Assembly: GCF_000739715.2 (NCBI RefSeq)
Contig: NZ_BBJC02000001.1
Location: 697,315-761,314, forward strand
DNA from: Falsirhodobacter sp. alg1
GTDB lineage: Bacteria > Pseudomonadota > Alphaproteobacteria > Rhodobacterales > Rhodobacteraceae
Direction: 5' to 3'
DNA: 64,000 nt
The notes under the pieces were generated by a model. The model saw only the letters and a list, made by a program, of their open reading frames with translations. It was not told where the DNA came from and did not search any database. A program made the translations under genes and the position numbers. Shown piece after piece: positions 1 through 8,025 of this stretch. Positions within the stretch are counted from its first letter, which is position 1; the number at the start of each line of letters is the position of its first letter.

Positions 1-798
1 CGTATCCAGTTTACACCGGATCTGTTGCCCTCTGATGTAACAGGGTCCGACGTCTATTATTCCAAGGATGGTGCAGGAGAGTTCCGGTTCCAGCCTGGCC
101 CCGTTTTCGGCAACATCCTTTTGGCCGACGAAATCAACCGTGCCCCTGCGAAGGTTCAGGCCGCACTGCTGGAGGCGATGGAGGAACGGCAGGTCACTGT
201 TGGCAGCAACAGTCATGCCCTTCCGTCCCCCTTCATGGTGCTGGCAACGCAGAACCCCGTGGAACAGGAAGGCACTTACGCCTTGCCCGAGGCACAGACC
301 GACCGTTTCCTGATGAAGATCCTTGTGGAATATCCAGCCCCCGCCGATGAGCGCGGCGTTCTGCGCATGGTCCGGAATGAAGAGCTTGCATCCGTATCCG
401 GCACCCCCGCGCGTCATTCGACGCAGCAGGCCGAGGCAATTCCCCTGTCGGTGGTTGCCGCCGCGCGGGCCGAGATTGCCGCAATCCATGTGGCCGAGGG
501 GATCGAGAGTTATATCATCGATATCATCAATGCGACGCGCAACCCTGCCGCCGTTTCCGAAGAACTGGGGCGTCTGATCGAACTGGGCGCCAGCCCCCGG
601 GGTGGTATCGCACTGGATCGATGTGCCCGCGTCCATGCCTGGCTGCAGGGGCAGGATTTCGTATCGCCGGCCAACGTGCAGGCCATCGCCCCGGACGTGC
701 TGCGCCATCGTCTTGCGCTCAGCTACGAGGCGCATGGCACGGGTCGCACCGCCGACGAGATTATTGCCGACCTTATGAAACTGGTTTCCGTTGCCTAG
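1..798 (+). CDS. MoxR-family AAA+ ATPase (5' end outside window)
   Basis: The reading frame is open from base 1, so the N-terminus, including Walker A, lies upstream of the window. What remains (about 265 residues) shows a Walker B motif (LLADEIN), the MoxR-type segment after it (RAPAKVQAALLEAMEE), sensor 1 (ATQNPVEQEGTY) and the arginine-finger region (TDRFLMKI), then a helical lid. MoxR ATPases are known partners of VWA-domain proteins and act as chaperone-like remodelers of metal or membrane complexes. Here the gene heads an operon of DUF58, DUF4381, two VWA proteins and a BatD-like protein, which matches that role. The substrate is unknown; the formylglycine-generating enzyme at the far end of the operon hints at sulfatases (inference). 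Confidence 0.93.
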   Translation, partial: RIQFTPDLLPSDVTGSDVYYSKDGAGEFRFQPGPVFGNILLADEINRAPAKVQAALLEAMEERQVTVGSNSHALPSPFMVLATQNPVEQEGTYALPEAQTDRFLMKILVEYPAPADERGVLRMVRNEELASVSGTPARHSTQQAEAIPLSVVAAARAEIAAIHVAEGIESYIIDIINATRNPAAVSEELGRLIELGASPRGGIALDRCARVHAWLQGQDFVSPANVQAIAPDVLRHRLALSYEAHGTGRTADEIIADLMKLVSVA

Positions 799-807
799 GA
801 GATGACG

Positions 808-1797
808 ATGAAATCCCGCGGATTTGTAACCGGCCTTGGCCTCGCCGCAGCGATGCTGACATCGACTGCTGCATTGGCCCAGGATTTGCCCTCGTGGAAC
901 GATACGGCCTCCAGGCAGGCCATTGTCGATTTCGTCACGGCGGCCACTACCGAAGGGGACGAAGGATATGTCGCCCCCGAGGACAGGATTGCCGTGTTCG
1001 ATAACGACGGGACGTTGTGGTCCGAATATCCGACATATTTCCAGGCGCTGTTCATATTCGATCGCGTCAGGGAAATGGCACCCGATCATCCCGAATGGGC
1101 CGATGAACAACCGTTCAAGGGCGTTCTGGATGGTGACATGGCCGCCGTTGCCGCAACCGGCGAGGAAGGGTTGATGAAGCTGGTCGCCGTCACACATGCC
1201 GGCAGCACCGACGAGGAATTCACGGCGGCGGTGACCGAATGGTTTACCACGGCCCGTCACCCCGATAGCGGCCGCCCGTTCACCGAAATGACGTTCGAGC
1301 CGATGATCGAGGTGCTGGAGTATCTGCGCGACAACGGATTCCAGACATGGATCGTCTCGGGCGGCGGGATCGACTTCATGCGCCCGATGACAGAAGACGT
1401 CTATGGCATTCCTCCGCAGCAGGTGGTCGGGTCGCAGATCGGCAAGGAATATCAGGTCATTGATGGCAAGCCGCAACTGGTGCGTACACCCGAACTGTTC
1501 TTTCTGGATGACAAGGTGGGCAAACCCGTGGGAATCAGCCGCCATATCGGCAAACGCCCGGTCATGGCCTTTGGCAATTCCGATGGTGATTACGAAATGC
1601 TGGAATACACCACCAGCGGCGATGGTCCGAGCCTGGGGGTGATCGTCCATCATACCGATGCCGTGCGGGAATACGCCTACGACCGCGACAGCCAGGCCGG
1701 CAAGCTGGACCGTGCCCTGGACGACGCGCCAAAGAACGGCTGGGTCATCATCGATATGGCCGCAGATTGGGCGCGCGTGAACGCGGACCCGCAGTGA
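808..1797 (+). CDS. Secreted HAD-superfamily phosphatase
   Basis: A 329-residue protein with an N-terminal signal peptide ending near ALAQ, so it probably acts in the periplasm. HAD motifs are present: motif I FDNDGTLW (nucleophile D65, acid/base D67), motif II IVSGGG, and motif IV FGNSDGDYEM. The family uses an aspartyl-phosphate intermediate to hydrolyse phosphate esters; the substrate cannot be told. An ATG also exists six bases upstream at 802, but the AGGAG ribosome-binding site abuts it directly, so 808 is better spaced. The gene sits inside the MoxR/VWA operon, four-base coupled to the following DUF58 gene. Its position beside FGE suggests it handles a released organic phosphate or sulfate product (inference). 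Confidence 0.85.
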   Translation: MKSRGFVTGLGLAAAMLTSTAALAQDLPSWNDTASRQAIVDFVTAATTEGDEGYVAPEDRIAVFDNDGTLWSEYPTYFQALFIFDRVREMAPDHPEWADEQPFKGVLDGDMAAVAATGEEGLMKLVAVTHAGSTDEEFTAAVTEWFTTARHPDSGRPFTEMTFEPMIEVLEYLRDNGFQTWIVSGGGIDFMRPMTEDVYGIPPQQVVGSQIGKEYQVIDGKPQLVRTPELFFLDDKVGKPVGISRHIGKRPVMAFGNSDGDYEMLEYTTSGDGPSLGVIVHHTDAVREYAYDRDSQAGKLDRALDDAPKNGWVIIDMAADWARVNADPQ

Positions 1798-2771
1798 CGG
1801 CGCCGCAGCCAGAAGCACAGGACAGCCGCATTCGTGTCGGCCTGTCCCATCTGGCTGCATTGGAGGCCAAGGCAAAAGGCTTCGACTTTTTGCCCCGTCA
1901 GCCTGTGGGCAGCATCCTGTCCGGTCGGCGCGCCTCGCGTATGCGCGGGCGGGGAATGGAATTCGACGAAATCCGCGGTTACCTGCCCGGAGATGATCCC
2001 CGCAGCATGGATTGGCGCGTGACCGCTCGTACCGGGGCTCCGCATGTCCGCGTCACGCGTGAGGAACGGGACCGCCCCGCGCTGATCATCGTAGACCAGC
2101 GCCAGACCATGTTCTTCGGGACCCGGCTGAACATGAAATCGGTGACGGCGGCCGAGATTGCCGCCTTGGCCGCGTGGCGCATCCGCGACGCGGGGGACAG
2201 GGTCGGCGGGCTGGTTATCAGCGACACCGGCATTACCGATGTGCGGCCCACGCGCAGCCGGAATACCACGCTTCGGCTGCTGTCGCTGCTGGCCGACGGG
2301 AATATGGCCCTTTCCGCCGATGCGCCCGTTGTGCCGGACGCTGCCACGCGGTTGAACGAGGCATTGCTGAAGGCCTCGCGGATCGTGACCCATGACTGGC
2401 TGGTGATCGTGCTGTCCGATTTTGACGGCGCTGACGACGACACGTTCAGGCATCTGTCGGCAATGTCCCGCAGCAATGACCTGGTGCTGGGGCTGGTCCA
2501 TGATCCGCTGTCCCACGAGGTGCCTGCAACCGGTCGGCTGGTGGTCGGCGACGGTCGTCTGCAGGTGGAACTGGATTTCGCAAACCGCCGGGTGCAGCAG
2601 AACCTTGACGATAGCGGGGGAGGGCGCCTGCGCAGGCTGATCGCGTGGCAGGACCAGCTGGATGCCGCAATCCTGCCCATCAGCGCGGGCGAACAGACCT
2701 TGCCCCAGATCCTGCGGTTGTTCGGTGCGAATATGCCGGGCATCCGCAGCCAGTCCCGAGCGGTCAGATGA
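1794..2771 (+). CDS. DUF58 domain protein of MoxR/VWA operon
   Basis: A 325-residue cytoplasmic-type protein. Its central signature GRGMEFDEIRGYLPGDD followed by DWRVTART is diagnostic for DUF58 (the domain-of-unknown-function partner of MoxR, with a VWA-like fold). The GTG start at 1794 overlaps the stop of the HAD gene (GTGA); a TTG 27 bases upstream is also possible. DUF58 proteins occur almost always next to MoxR ATPases and membrane VWA proteins and are thought to be adaptors. The biochemical activity of the family is not established. The C-terminus overlaps the next start by ATGA. Confidence 0.92.
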   Translation: MTAPQPEAQDSRIRVGLSHLAALEAKAKGFDFLPRQPVGSILSGRRASRMRGRGMEFDEIRGYLPGDDPRSMDWRVTARTGAPHVRVTREERDRPALIIVDQRQTMFFGTRLNMKSVTAAEIAALAAWRIRDAGDRVGGLVISDTGITDVRPTRSRNTTLRLLSLLADGNMALSADAPVVPDAATRLNEALLKASRIVTHDWLVIVLSDFDGADDDTFRHLSAMSRSNDLVLGLVHDPLSHEVPATGRLVVGDGRLQVELDFANRRVQQNLDDSGGGRLRRLIAWQDQLDAAILPISAGEQTLPQILRLFGANMPGIRSQSRAVR

Positions 2772-3280
2772 ACCCCGAAGATGCGCCCCCCGCCAGCGAG
2801 GAAAGCCTCGTTTCCCTCCTGTCGCAGCTTCATGGACTGCGAGAGCCGGATGCCGTTTCCATGACTCCTGAAACGCCGGCGTGGTTTGTTCTGGGGGGTA
2901 TCATACTGCTGGCGCTTGCCCTTCTGTTCTGGCGTTGGACCAGACATCGCCGTGCCAATGCCTACCGGCGCGAGGCTCTGGCCCTGCTGGCACGGATCGC
3001 ACCCGATCTGACCCGGGGAAATCCTGCCGCCTTGCCCGAGCTGGACAGGCTTTTGCGGCGGACCGCGCTGGCCGTCTATCCCCGTGCCGAGGTAGCCTCG
3101 CTGACGGGTGCCGATTGGGCCAGATATCTGGACGAGCGTGCCGATACACCGCTGGAAAACGGGTTCACGGCCTGCGCGCCCGCCCTGACGGATGCCCCCT
3201 ATCGTGCTGGCGGCGTCACATTCGACGGGGCGCGACTGCGTGATCTTGCCCATCACTGGATCACACATCACCATGCTTGA
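2768..3280 (+). CDS. DUF4381 single-pass membrane protein
   Basis: A 170-residue protein with one hydrophobic segment at about residues 38-58 (WFVLGGIILLALALLFW), followed by a basic stretch and a cytosolic helical region. This layout, and the position between DUF58 and BatA-like genes, are typical of DUF4381 proteins in MoxR operons. The start overlaps the previous stop (ATGA) and the next gene begins eight bases before its end, so translation is probably coupled. No catalytic motif is visible. It is likely a structural or adaptor membrane component of the MoxR/VWA complex (inference from neighbourhood). Confidence 0.85.
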   Translation: MNPEDAPPASEESLVSLLSQLHGLREPDAVSMTPETPAWFVLGGIILLALALLFWRWTRHRRANAYRREALALLARIAPDLTRGNPAALPELDRLLRRTALAVYPRAEVASLTGADWARYLDERADTPLENGFTACAPALTDAPYRAGGVTFDGARLRDLAHHWITHHHA

Positions 3281-4247
3281 ATTCGATGCCCCTCTGGCCT
3301 TTCTGGCATTGCCGCTCCCGCTGCTGGTGCTCTGGCTGCTGCCAGCTCGCAGGGAAACGGTGCAGGCCGTCCGCCTGCCGTTTTTCGACCGGATCAGTGA
3401 TGGCCTGCACCGGGGCGAAGGGGCCGTGGTCCCCACGCGGCGGTGGGGGCAGATCATCGTCGTGGCCCTTCTGTGGGTTCTGGCGGTGAGCGTCATCGCC
3501 CGCCCCGTTGTTTTGGGTGACCCTGTTACCCGGACCGAGGCGGCGCGGGATATCATGCTCGCCGTCGATATCTCCGGTTCCATGTCCACGGCAGATTTCA
3601 TGGGGCCGGATCAGGTGCGCACCTCGCGGATGGATGGCGTCAAGCAGGTTCTGGACGGTTTCATAGAGGCGCGGCAGGATGACCGGATCGGCCTGATCGT
3701 CTTCGGCTCGGCGGCCTATGTGCTGGTGCCGTTCACCCGCGATACCGAAGCCGCCCGTGGCCTGCTGGAAACATTGCAGCCCGGAATGGCAGGGCAGAAC
3801 ACTGCGCTCGGGGATGCGATGGGGCTGGCCATCCAGTCCTTTTCCGCCAGCGACATCGAAGAGAGGGTGATGATCCTGCTCTCCGACGGCTCGGATACAT
3901 CCTCACAGATGGCTCCCTCCAAGGCGGCAAATATCGCGGCGCAGAACGGGGTGACCGTCCATACCGTAGCCGTCGGGGATCCGGAGGCCGAGAGCGACCA
4001 GAACAGGGTCGATACGGCCACCCTTCAGGAAATAGCCGACGCAGCCGGCGGCACCTTCAACCGCGCCGAGGATGCCGAGGGGCTCGGGGCGATCTATGAC
4101 CGGATCGATACCATGCATCCGGTCGAGGGGAAGGCCATTTCCTGGCGGCCGCGCTTGCCGGTCGGGCACTGGCTGGCCGGGGCCTTCGTGGTTCTGGTGA
4201 TTGTCGGATATGGCGGTCTGCTGCTGACGGGCAGGAAAGGGGCCTGA
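3273..4247 (+). CDS. BatA-like membrane VWA protein
   Basis: A 324-residue protein with two N-terminal hydrophobic segments (about 8-25 and 59-80), a von Willebrand A domain (about 93-275) and a C-terminal transmembrane helix (about 300-320). The MIDAS metal-binding motif is intact: DISGSMS with D99, S101 and S103, and LLSDGSD downstream. This is the BatA/YfbK-type Aerotolerance protein architecture, with the VWA domain facing the periplasm. The start at 3273 lies eight bases inside the upstream gene; longer starts would only add sequence translated out of that gene. The VWA domain probably recruits a client or the MoxR partner through a divalent ion. Confidence 0.92.
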   Translation: MLEFDAPLAFLALPLPLLVLWLLPARRETVQAVRLPFFDRISDGLHRGEGAVVPTRRWGQIIVVALLWVLAVSVIARPVVLGDPVTRTEAARDIMLAVDISGSMSTADFMGPDQVRTSRMDGVKQVLDGFIEARQDDRIGLIVFGSAAYVLVPFTRDTEAARGLLETLQPGMAGQNTALGDAMGLAIQSFSASDIEERVMILLSDGSDTSSQMAPSKAANIAAQNGVTVHTVAVGDPEAESDQNRVDTATLQEIADAAGGTFNRAEDAEGLGAIYDRIDTMHPVEGKAISWRPRLPVGHWLAGAFVVLVIVGYGGLLLTGRKGA

Positions 4248-4248
4248 A

Positions 4249-5748
4249 ATGGCGGATTTTACCTTCCTGCGCCCGCTATGGCTTCTGGCATTGCCGCTTC
4301 TGGCTGTTCTGTGGTGGTTGCTGCGCCGTCGCACCATGGCCCGACAGATCGGGTTTCCCCAGATTGCGCCGCACTTGCTGGCAGCGCTGACGATCGGCAG
4401 CCGCCAGACGCAGCGATCCTATGCCGCACTGCTGGTGCTGGGTGCTGCGGGTCTGATGGTGGTCGGCGTTGCCGGTCCCGCCTTCCGCCCGGCACCCTCG
4501 CCGTTTCTTCAGGAGACCGCCCCGCTGGTGATCGCACTCGACGTGTCGGCGGGGATGGAGAATCCCGATATTGCCCCTTCGCGGCTGGAGCGCGGCAAGC
4601 AGAAGATACGGGATCTGATCGACCTGCGGGCAGGGGGACGTATTGGATTGATTGCCTATTCCGGCAGTGCCCATCTGGTCATGCCCCCGACCGAGGACCC
4701 TACGGTTCTGCTGCCGTTTCTGGAAGCGCTGGAGCCGGGCATCATGCCACGGGCCGGACAGCGCCCGTCAGAGGCGATGAAACTGGCAGAAACCCTTATT
4801 GCGGATGAGGAAAATCCCGGATCGGTCCTGTTCATAACCGATGGCATCGATCCTGATGACATCGACAGGTTCCCCACCGGGGGGGCGGCGCGCGTTGCCC
4901 TGATCGTGGCCCCCGACGGTGGCGGATCCGAGGTGAACCGTTGGGCCAGTGCGGCGGATATCCGGACGGTTGATACCACCGTCGATTCAGGCGATCTGCG
5001 TGCAGTCAACCATGCCATTTCCTCCAGTCTGGCGCGGGCGGCGGGGCTCTCGGGCAAGATGCAGGATGATGGCTGGATACTGGCAATTCCAGCGACTTTG
5101 CTGATCCTGTTATGGTTCCGGCGCGGCACGACGCTTTACTGGATGCTGCTTTTGGGGGTGATGGCGATTCCTCCGCGCGCCGATGCAGGCCCCTTGGCGG
5201 ATCTGTTCTGGACGCCTGACCAGCAGGGAAGCCGCGCCTATGCAGAGCGGGATTTCGGACAGGCGGCCACCCTGTTTGCCGATCCGCAGTGGCAGGCTGT
5301 CGCCATGATGCGGGATGGGCAATATATGGAGGCGGCTGCATTGCTGGAACCGGTGCAGACCCGCGACGCGCAGTTCAACCGTGGTGTGGCCCTGATCCGG
5401 GGGCGCGATTATCAGGGGGCGGTGAACGCCTTTTCCGCAGCGCTGACGCTGGACCCGCTGGATGCCGAAGCACAGGAAAATCTGGATCTGGCGCGGCGCA
5501 TCATCGCCTATCTGACGGATGCCCGCCAAGGCGACAAAGAGCAGATCGACAACGCCGACAACGCTCCCGATGATACGGTCGAGGATCAGGCCGGCAATCA
5601 GGGGCAGACCACCCAGATCACCGAAGAGACGGGGCTATCCGAAGATGCCGCGGCCCAGTGGATGGAACAGGTGCAGACCAAACCCGCAGACTTCCTCAAA
5701 AGCCGGTTCCTGGTGGAAAATGCCGCGAATTCGGAGGGTGTGGAATGA
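4249..5748 (+). CDS. BatB/BatC-like VWA protein with TPR region
   Basis: A 499-residue protein combining two N-terminal membrane helices, a VWA domain (about 92-280), another membrane stretch (about 280-310), and TPR-like helices around residues 375-425 (RGVALIRGRDYQGAVNAF) with an acidic Gln-rich tail. It therefore looks like a BatB-BatC fusion. The MIDAS motif is DVSAGM (D98, S100, G102), so the third residue is Gly where the partner protein has Ser, while FITDGID is kept. It is separated from the BatA-like gene by one base and overlaps the BatD-like gene by ATGA. It probably forms a heteromer with the preceding VWA protein (inference). Confidence 0.9.
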   Translation: MADFTFLRPLWLLALPLLAVLWWLLRRRTMARQIGFPQIAPHLLAALTIGSRQTQRSYAALLVLGAAGLMVVGVAGPAFRPAPSPFLQETAPLVIALDVSAGMENPDIAPSRLERGKQKIRDLIDLRAGGRIGLIAYSGSAHLVMPPTEDPTVLLPFLEALEPGIMPRAGQRPSEAMKLAETLIADEENPGSVLFITDGIDPDDIDRFPTGGAARVALIVAPDGGGSEVNRWASAADIRTVDTTVDSGDLRAVNHAISSSLARAAGLSGKMQDDGWILAIPATLLILLWFRRGTTLYWMLLLGVMAIPPRADAGPLADLFWTPDQQGSRAYAERDFGQAATLFADPQWQAVAMMRDGQYMEAAALLEPVQTRDAQFNRGVALIRGRDYQGAVNAFSAALTLDPLDAEAQENLDLARRIIAYLTDARQGDKEQIDNADNAPDDTVEDQAGNQGQTTQITEETGLSEDAAAQWMEQVQTKPADFLKSRFLVENAANSEGVE

Positions 5749-6995
5749 GGCATCTGCTTTGCGCCGCGGCAATCGTCCTTGCCGCCCCCGGTTTTGCCCA
5801 GACGCTGGAACCTCGGATCGAGGTGACGCTTGAACCAGAAGGCACATTGCTGGTGGGGCAGCAGATGCAGCTCCGCATCAGCCTGCTGTCGCCGAATTAT
5901 CTGCTCAGCACACCCGACTGGCCCGATATGCAGATCGCGGATGCGATTACGCGGCCTGCGGCCAATACCGCCCGTCCGGCATCGCGGCGCATAGACGGTG
6001 TCAGCTGGACGGTGATTTCACGCGTCTACGAAATTACACCGCAGCGCGCGGCTGATTTCCGTCTGCCTGCGCAGCCCTTGTCATTGTCCTATGCCGATCC
6101 GGATACCAACGCCCCCGTCGAGGCGACGGTCGAAATTCCCGAGATAGAGTTCTCCTCTGATCTGCCGGCGGGCGGCGAAAGCCTGCAACCCTTCGTATTG
6201 GCCAGCGATATCCACATCGAGGACAGCATCGACGGGCTGGGTGATACCCCCGCGATCGGCGATGCGGTGACCCGGACGCTGACGATAACAGCGGAAGGCA
6301 GTCAGGCCATGCTGCTGCCGCAGATTCTGGGCGTGACAGCCCCCGAAGGCCTGCGTGCCTACCCCAAGGAACCCTCGCTGGCGGATGCTGCGGGCCAGCG
6401 CGGTGAGCCGCCTGTTGCCACCCGCATTGACGCCGTAACCTATGTGATAGAGCAGCCCGGTGATTTTATGCTGCCGGCCATCCGCCTGTCATGGTGGAAC
6501 AGCACGACCGCCAGTATCGAAACCGATACGGTGGATCCGGTCACATTTTCCGTACAGACCCCGCCGGGATGGCGGCCCGAAGGGCAGACCAGCCGCATGG
6601 CACAAGTTTTGCCCTGGGCTTTGGCCGCATTGGGGCTTCTGGCCGTTGTCGCGTGGCGGGCAATGCCCCGGTTGAAACAGGCAGTTGCCCGCAGAGCAAT
6701 GTCCGAACCCGTTCTGTTCCGCAGATTGCGCGCCCATGCCCGTGCGGGGCGCATGATCGAAATGCGTGCGGCTTTGACACCCTGGCTCGCCACCTTCGGC
6801 ATGGCCGAAGCTCCGGTATCCTTGCAGGCGGCGCTGCTCCGGGCCGACCGGATGCAATGGGGCCGGGACGGGGGACAGCCATTGTCAGCCTCTGTCAAAG
6901 CCAATATCATGGCCGCACTCGCATCCGCCCGACAGGATTTGAAACGTCGCCCGCATGCGGCCCGCAGCCAATTGCCCCCGTTGAATCCCTGGTAG
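5745..6995 (+). CDS. BatD-like secreted/membrane protein
   Basis: A 416-residue protein with a cleavable signal peptide (ends near PGFAQ), a long beta-rich periplasmic region, one transmembrane helix at about residues 285-305 (VLPWALAALGLLAVVAW), and a cytosolic C-terminal helical part. This is the layout of BatD (oxygen-tolerance/BatD) proteins that close the MoxR-VWA operons. The ATG overlaps the stop of the VWA-TPR gene (ATGA). No enzymatic motif is visible; it may present substrates to the VWA subunits at the outer face of the membrane (inference). Confidence 0.82.
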   Translation: MRHLLCAAAIVLAAPGFAQTLEPRIEVTLEPEGTLLVGQQMQLRISLLSPNYLLSTPDWPDMQIADAITRPAANTARPASRRIDGVSWTVISRVYEITPQRAADFRLPAQPLSLSYADPDTNAPVEATVEIPEIEFSSDLPAGGESLQPFVLASDIHIEDSIDGLGDTPAIGDAVTRTLTITAEGSQAMLLPQILGVTAPEGLRAYPKEPSLADAAGQRGEPPVATRIDAVTYVIEQPGDFMLPAIRLSWWNSTTASIETDTVDPVTFSVQTPPGWRPEGQTSRMAQVLPWALAALGLLAVVAWRAMPRLKQAVARRAMSEPVLFRRLRAHARAGRMIEMRAALTPWLATFGMAEAPVSLQAALLRADRMQWGRDGGQPLSASVKANIMAALASARQDLKRRPHAARSQLPPLNPW

Positions 6996-7030
6996 GTCTG
7001 CGGATGATGAACGACTGCAAGGAGATTACG

Positions 7031-8008
7031 ATGTCCGTCCAAGCCGCATCTCTTGACCGCAAGACCGAACGTGCGCTGCGCAATATGACATGGGTGCCGG
7101 GTGGAACGTTCCGCATGGGGTCCGACGATCATTACCCCGAGGAGGCTCCGTCCCATCGCGTGAAGGTTGACGGCTTCTGGATCGACACGACGCCTGTCAC
7201 GAATGCGCAGTTCAAACGCTTCGTAAAGGCGACAGGCCATGTCACCTATGCTGAAAAGAAACCGAACCCGAAGCATTATCCGAATGCCTTGCCCGAAATG
7301 CTTTATGCCGGATCACTGGTGTTCCGCCCGCAGGAAGGCATTACCAATCTGCGGGATTGGAGCCAGTGGTGGAATTTCCTGAAGGGGGCCGATTGGCGCC
7401 ACCCCTATGGCAAGGCCAGCAATATCCATGGCCTTGATGACCACCCTGTCGTGCATGTCGCCTATTCTGACGCATTGGCCTATGCCACATGGGCCGGAAA
7501 GGAGCTTCCGACCGAGGCCGAATGGGAATTCGCGGCCCGCGCCGGACTTGACGGTGCCGAATATGCATGGGGGGATGAACTGTTTCCCGATGGTAAGCAG
7601 ATGGCCAATACATGGCAGGGCAACTTCCCGGTCGAGAACCTTGCCCTCGATGGATATGAGCGGACATCGCCAGTCGATGCCTTTCCGCCCAATGCCTATG
7701 GCATACATGACATGATCGGCAATTGCTGGGAATGGACGGGGGACTGGTTTTCCAGCACGCACCCGGCTGACGCGCCGAAGGCATGCTGCATTCCACAGAA
7801 CCCGCGTGGCGCCCCGGTTGAGGAGAGCTATGATCCGCGCAATCCCTCTGCCTCCATTCCGCGCCGCGTGATCAAGGGCGGATCGCATCTTTGCGCCCCC
7901 AACTATTGCCGCCGGTATCGCCCCGCGGCGCGCCATGCCGAGGATATCGATACCTCCACCAGCCATCTCAGCTTTCGCTGCGTGGTGCGGGCGCCCGGCC
8001 CCGTCTGA
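7031..8008 (+). CDS. Formylglycine-generating enzyme (SUMF1/FGE family)
   Basis: A 325-residue FGE-sulfatase domain protein. It begins with the typical WVPGGTFRMGS and DGFWIDTTPVTNAQF motifs. The C-terminal active-site segment GGSHLCAPNYCRRYRPAAR carries a Cys pair (C288, C293) spaced as in characterised aerobic FGEs, where two cysteines bind Cu(I) and oxidise the Cys of the sulfatase CxPxR motif to formylglycine. The final WEWTGDW and SFRCV motifs are also present. The AAGGAG site seven bases upstream fixes the start at 7031 rather than 7004. It is last in the MoxR/VWA operon; its sulfatase substrate is not in the window and may be encoded just upstream (inference). Confidence 0.93.
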   Translation: MSVQAASLDRKTERALRNMTWVPGGTFRMGSDDHYPEEAPSHRVKVDGFWIDTTPVTNAQFKRFVKATGHVTYAEKKPNPKHYPNALPEMLYAGSLVFRPQEGITNLRDWSQWWNFLKGADWRHPYGKASNIHGLDDHPVVHVAYSDALAYATWAGKELPTEAEWEFAARAGLDGAEYAWGDELFPDGKQMANTWQGNFPVENLALDGYERTSPVDAFPPNAYGIHDMIGNCWEWTGDWFSSTHPADAPKACCIPQNPRGAPVEESYDPRNPSASIPRRVIKGGSHLCAPNYCRRYRPAARHAEDIDTSTSHLSFRCVVRAPGPV

Positions 8009-8025
8009 ACGACAGGGCCGTAAAC

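Noticed and set aside
1979-3601. 540-residue open frame on the minus strand
   Set aside because: It lies antisense to the DUF58 and DUF4381 genes and has Arg/Ser-rich composition typical of high-GC shadow frames.
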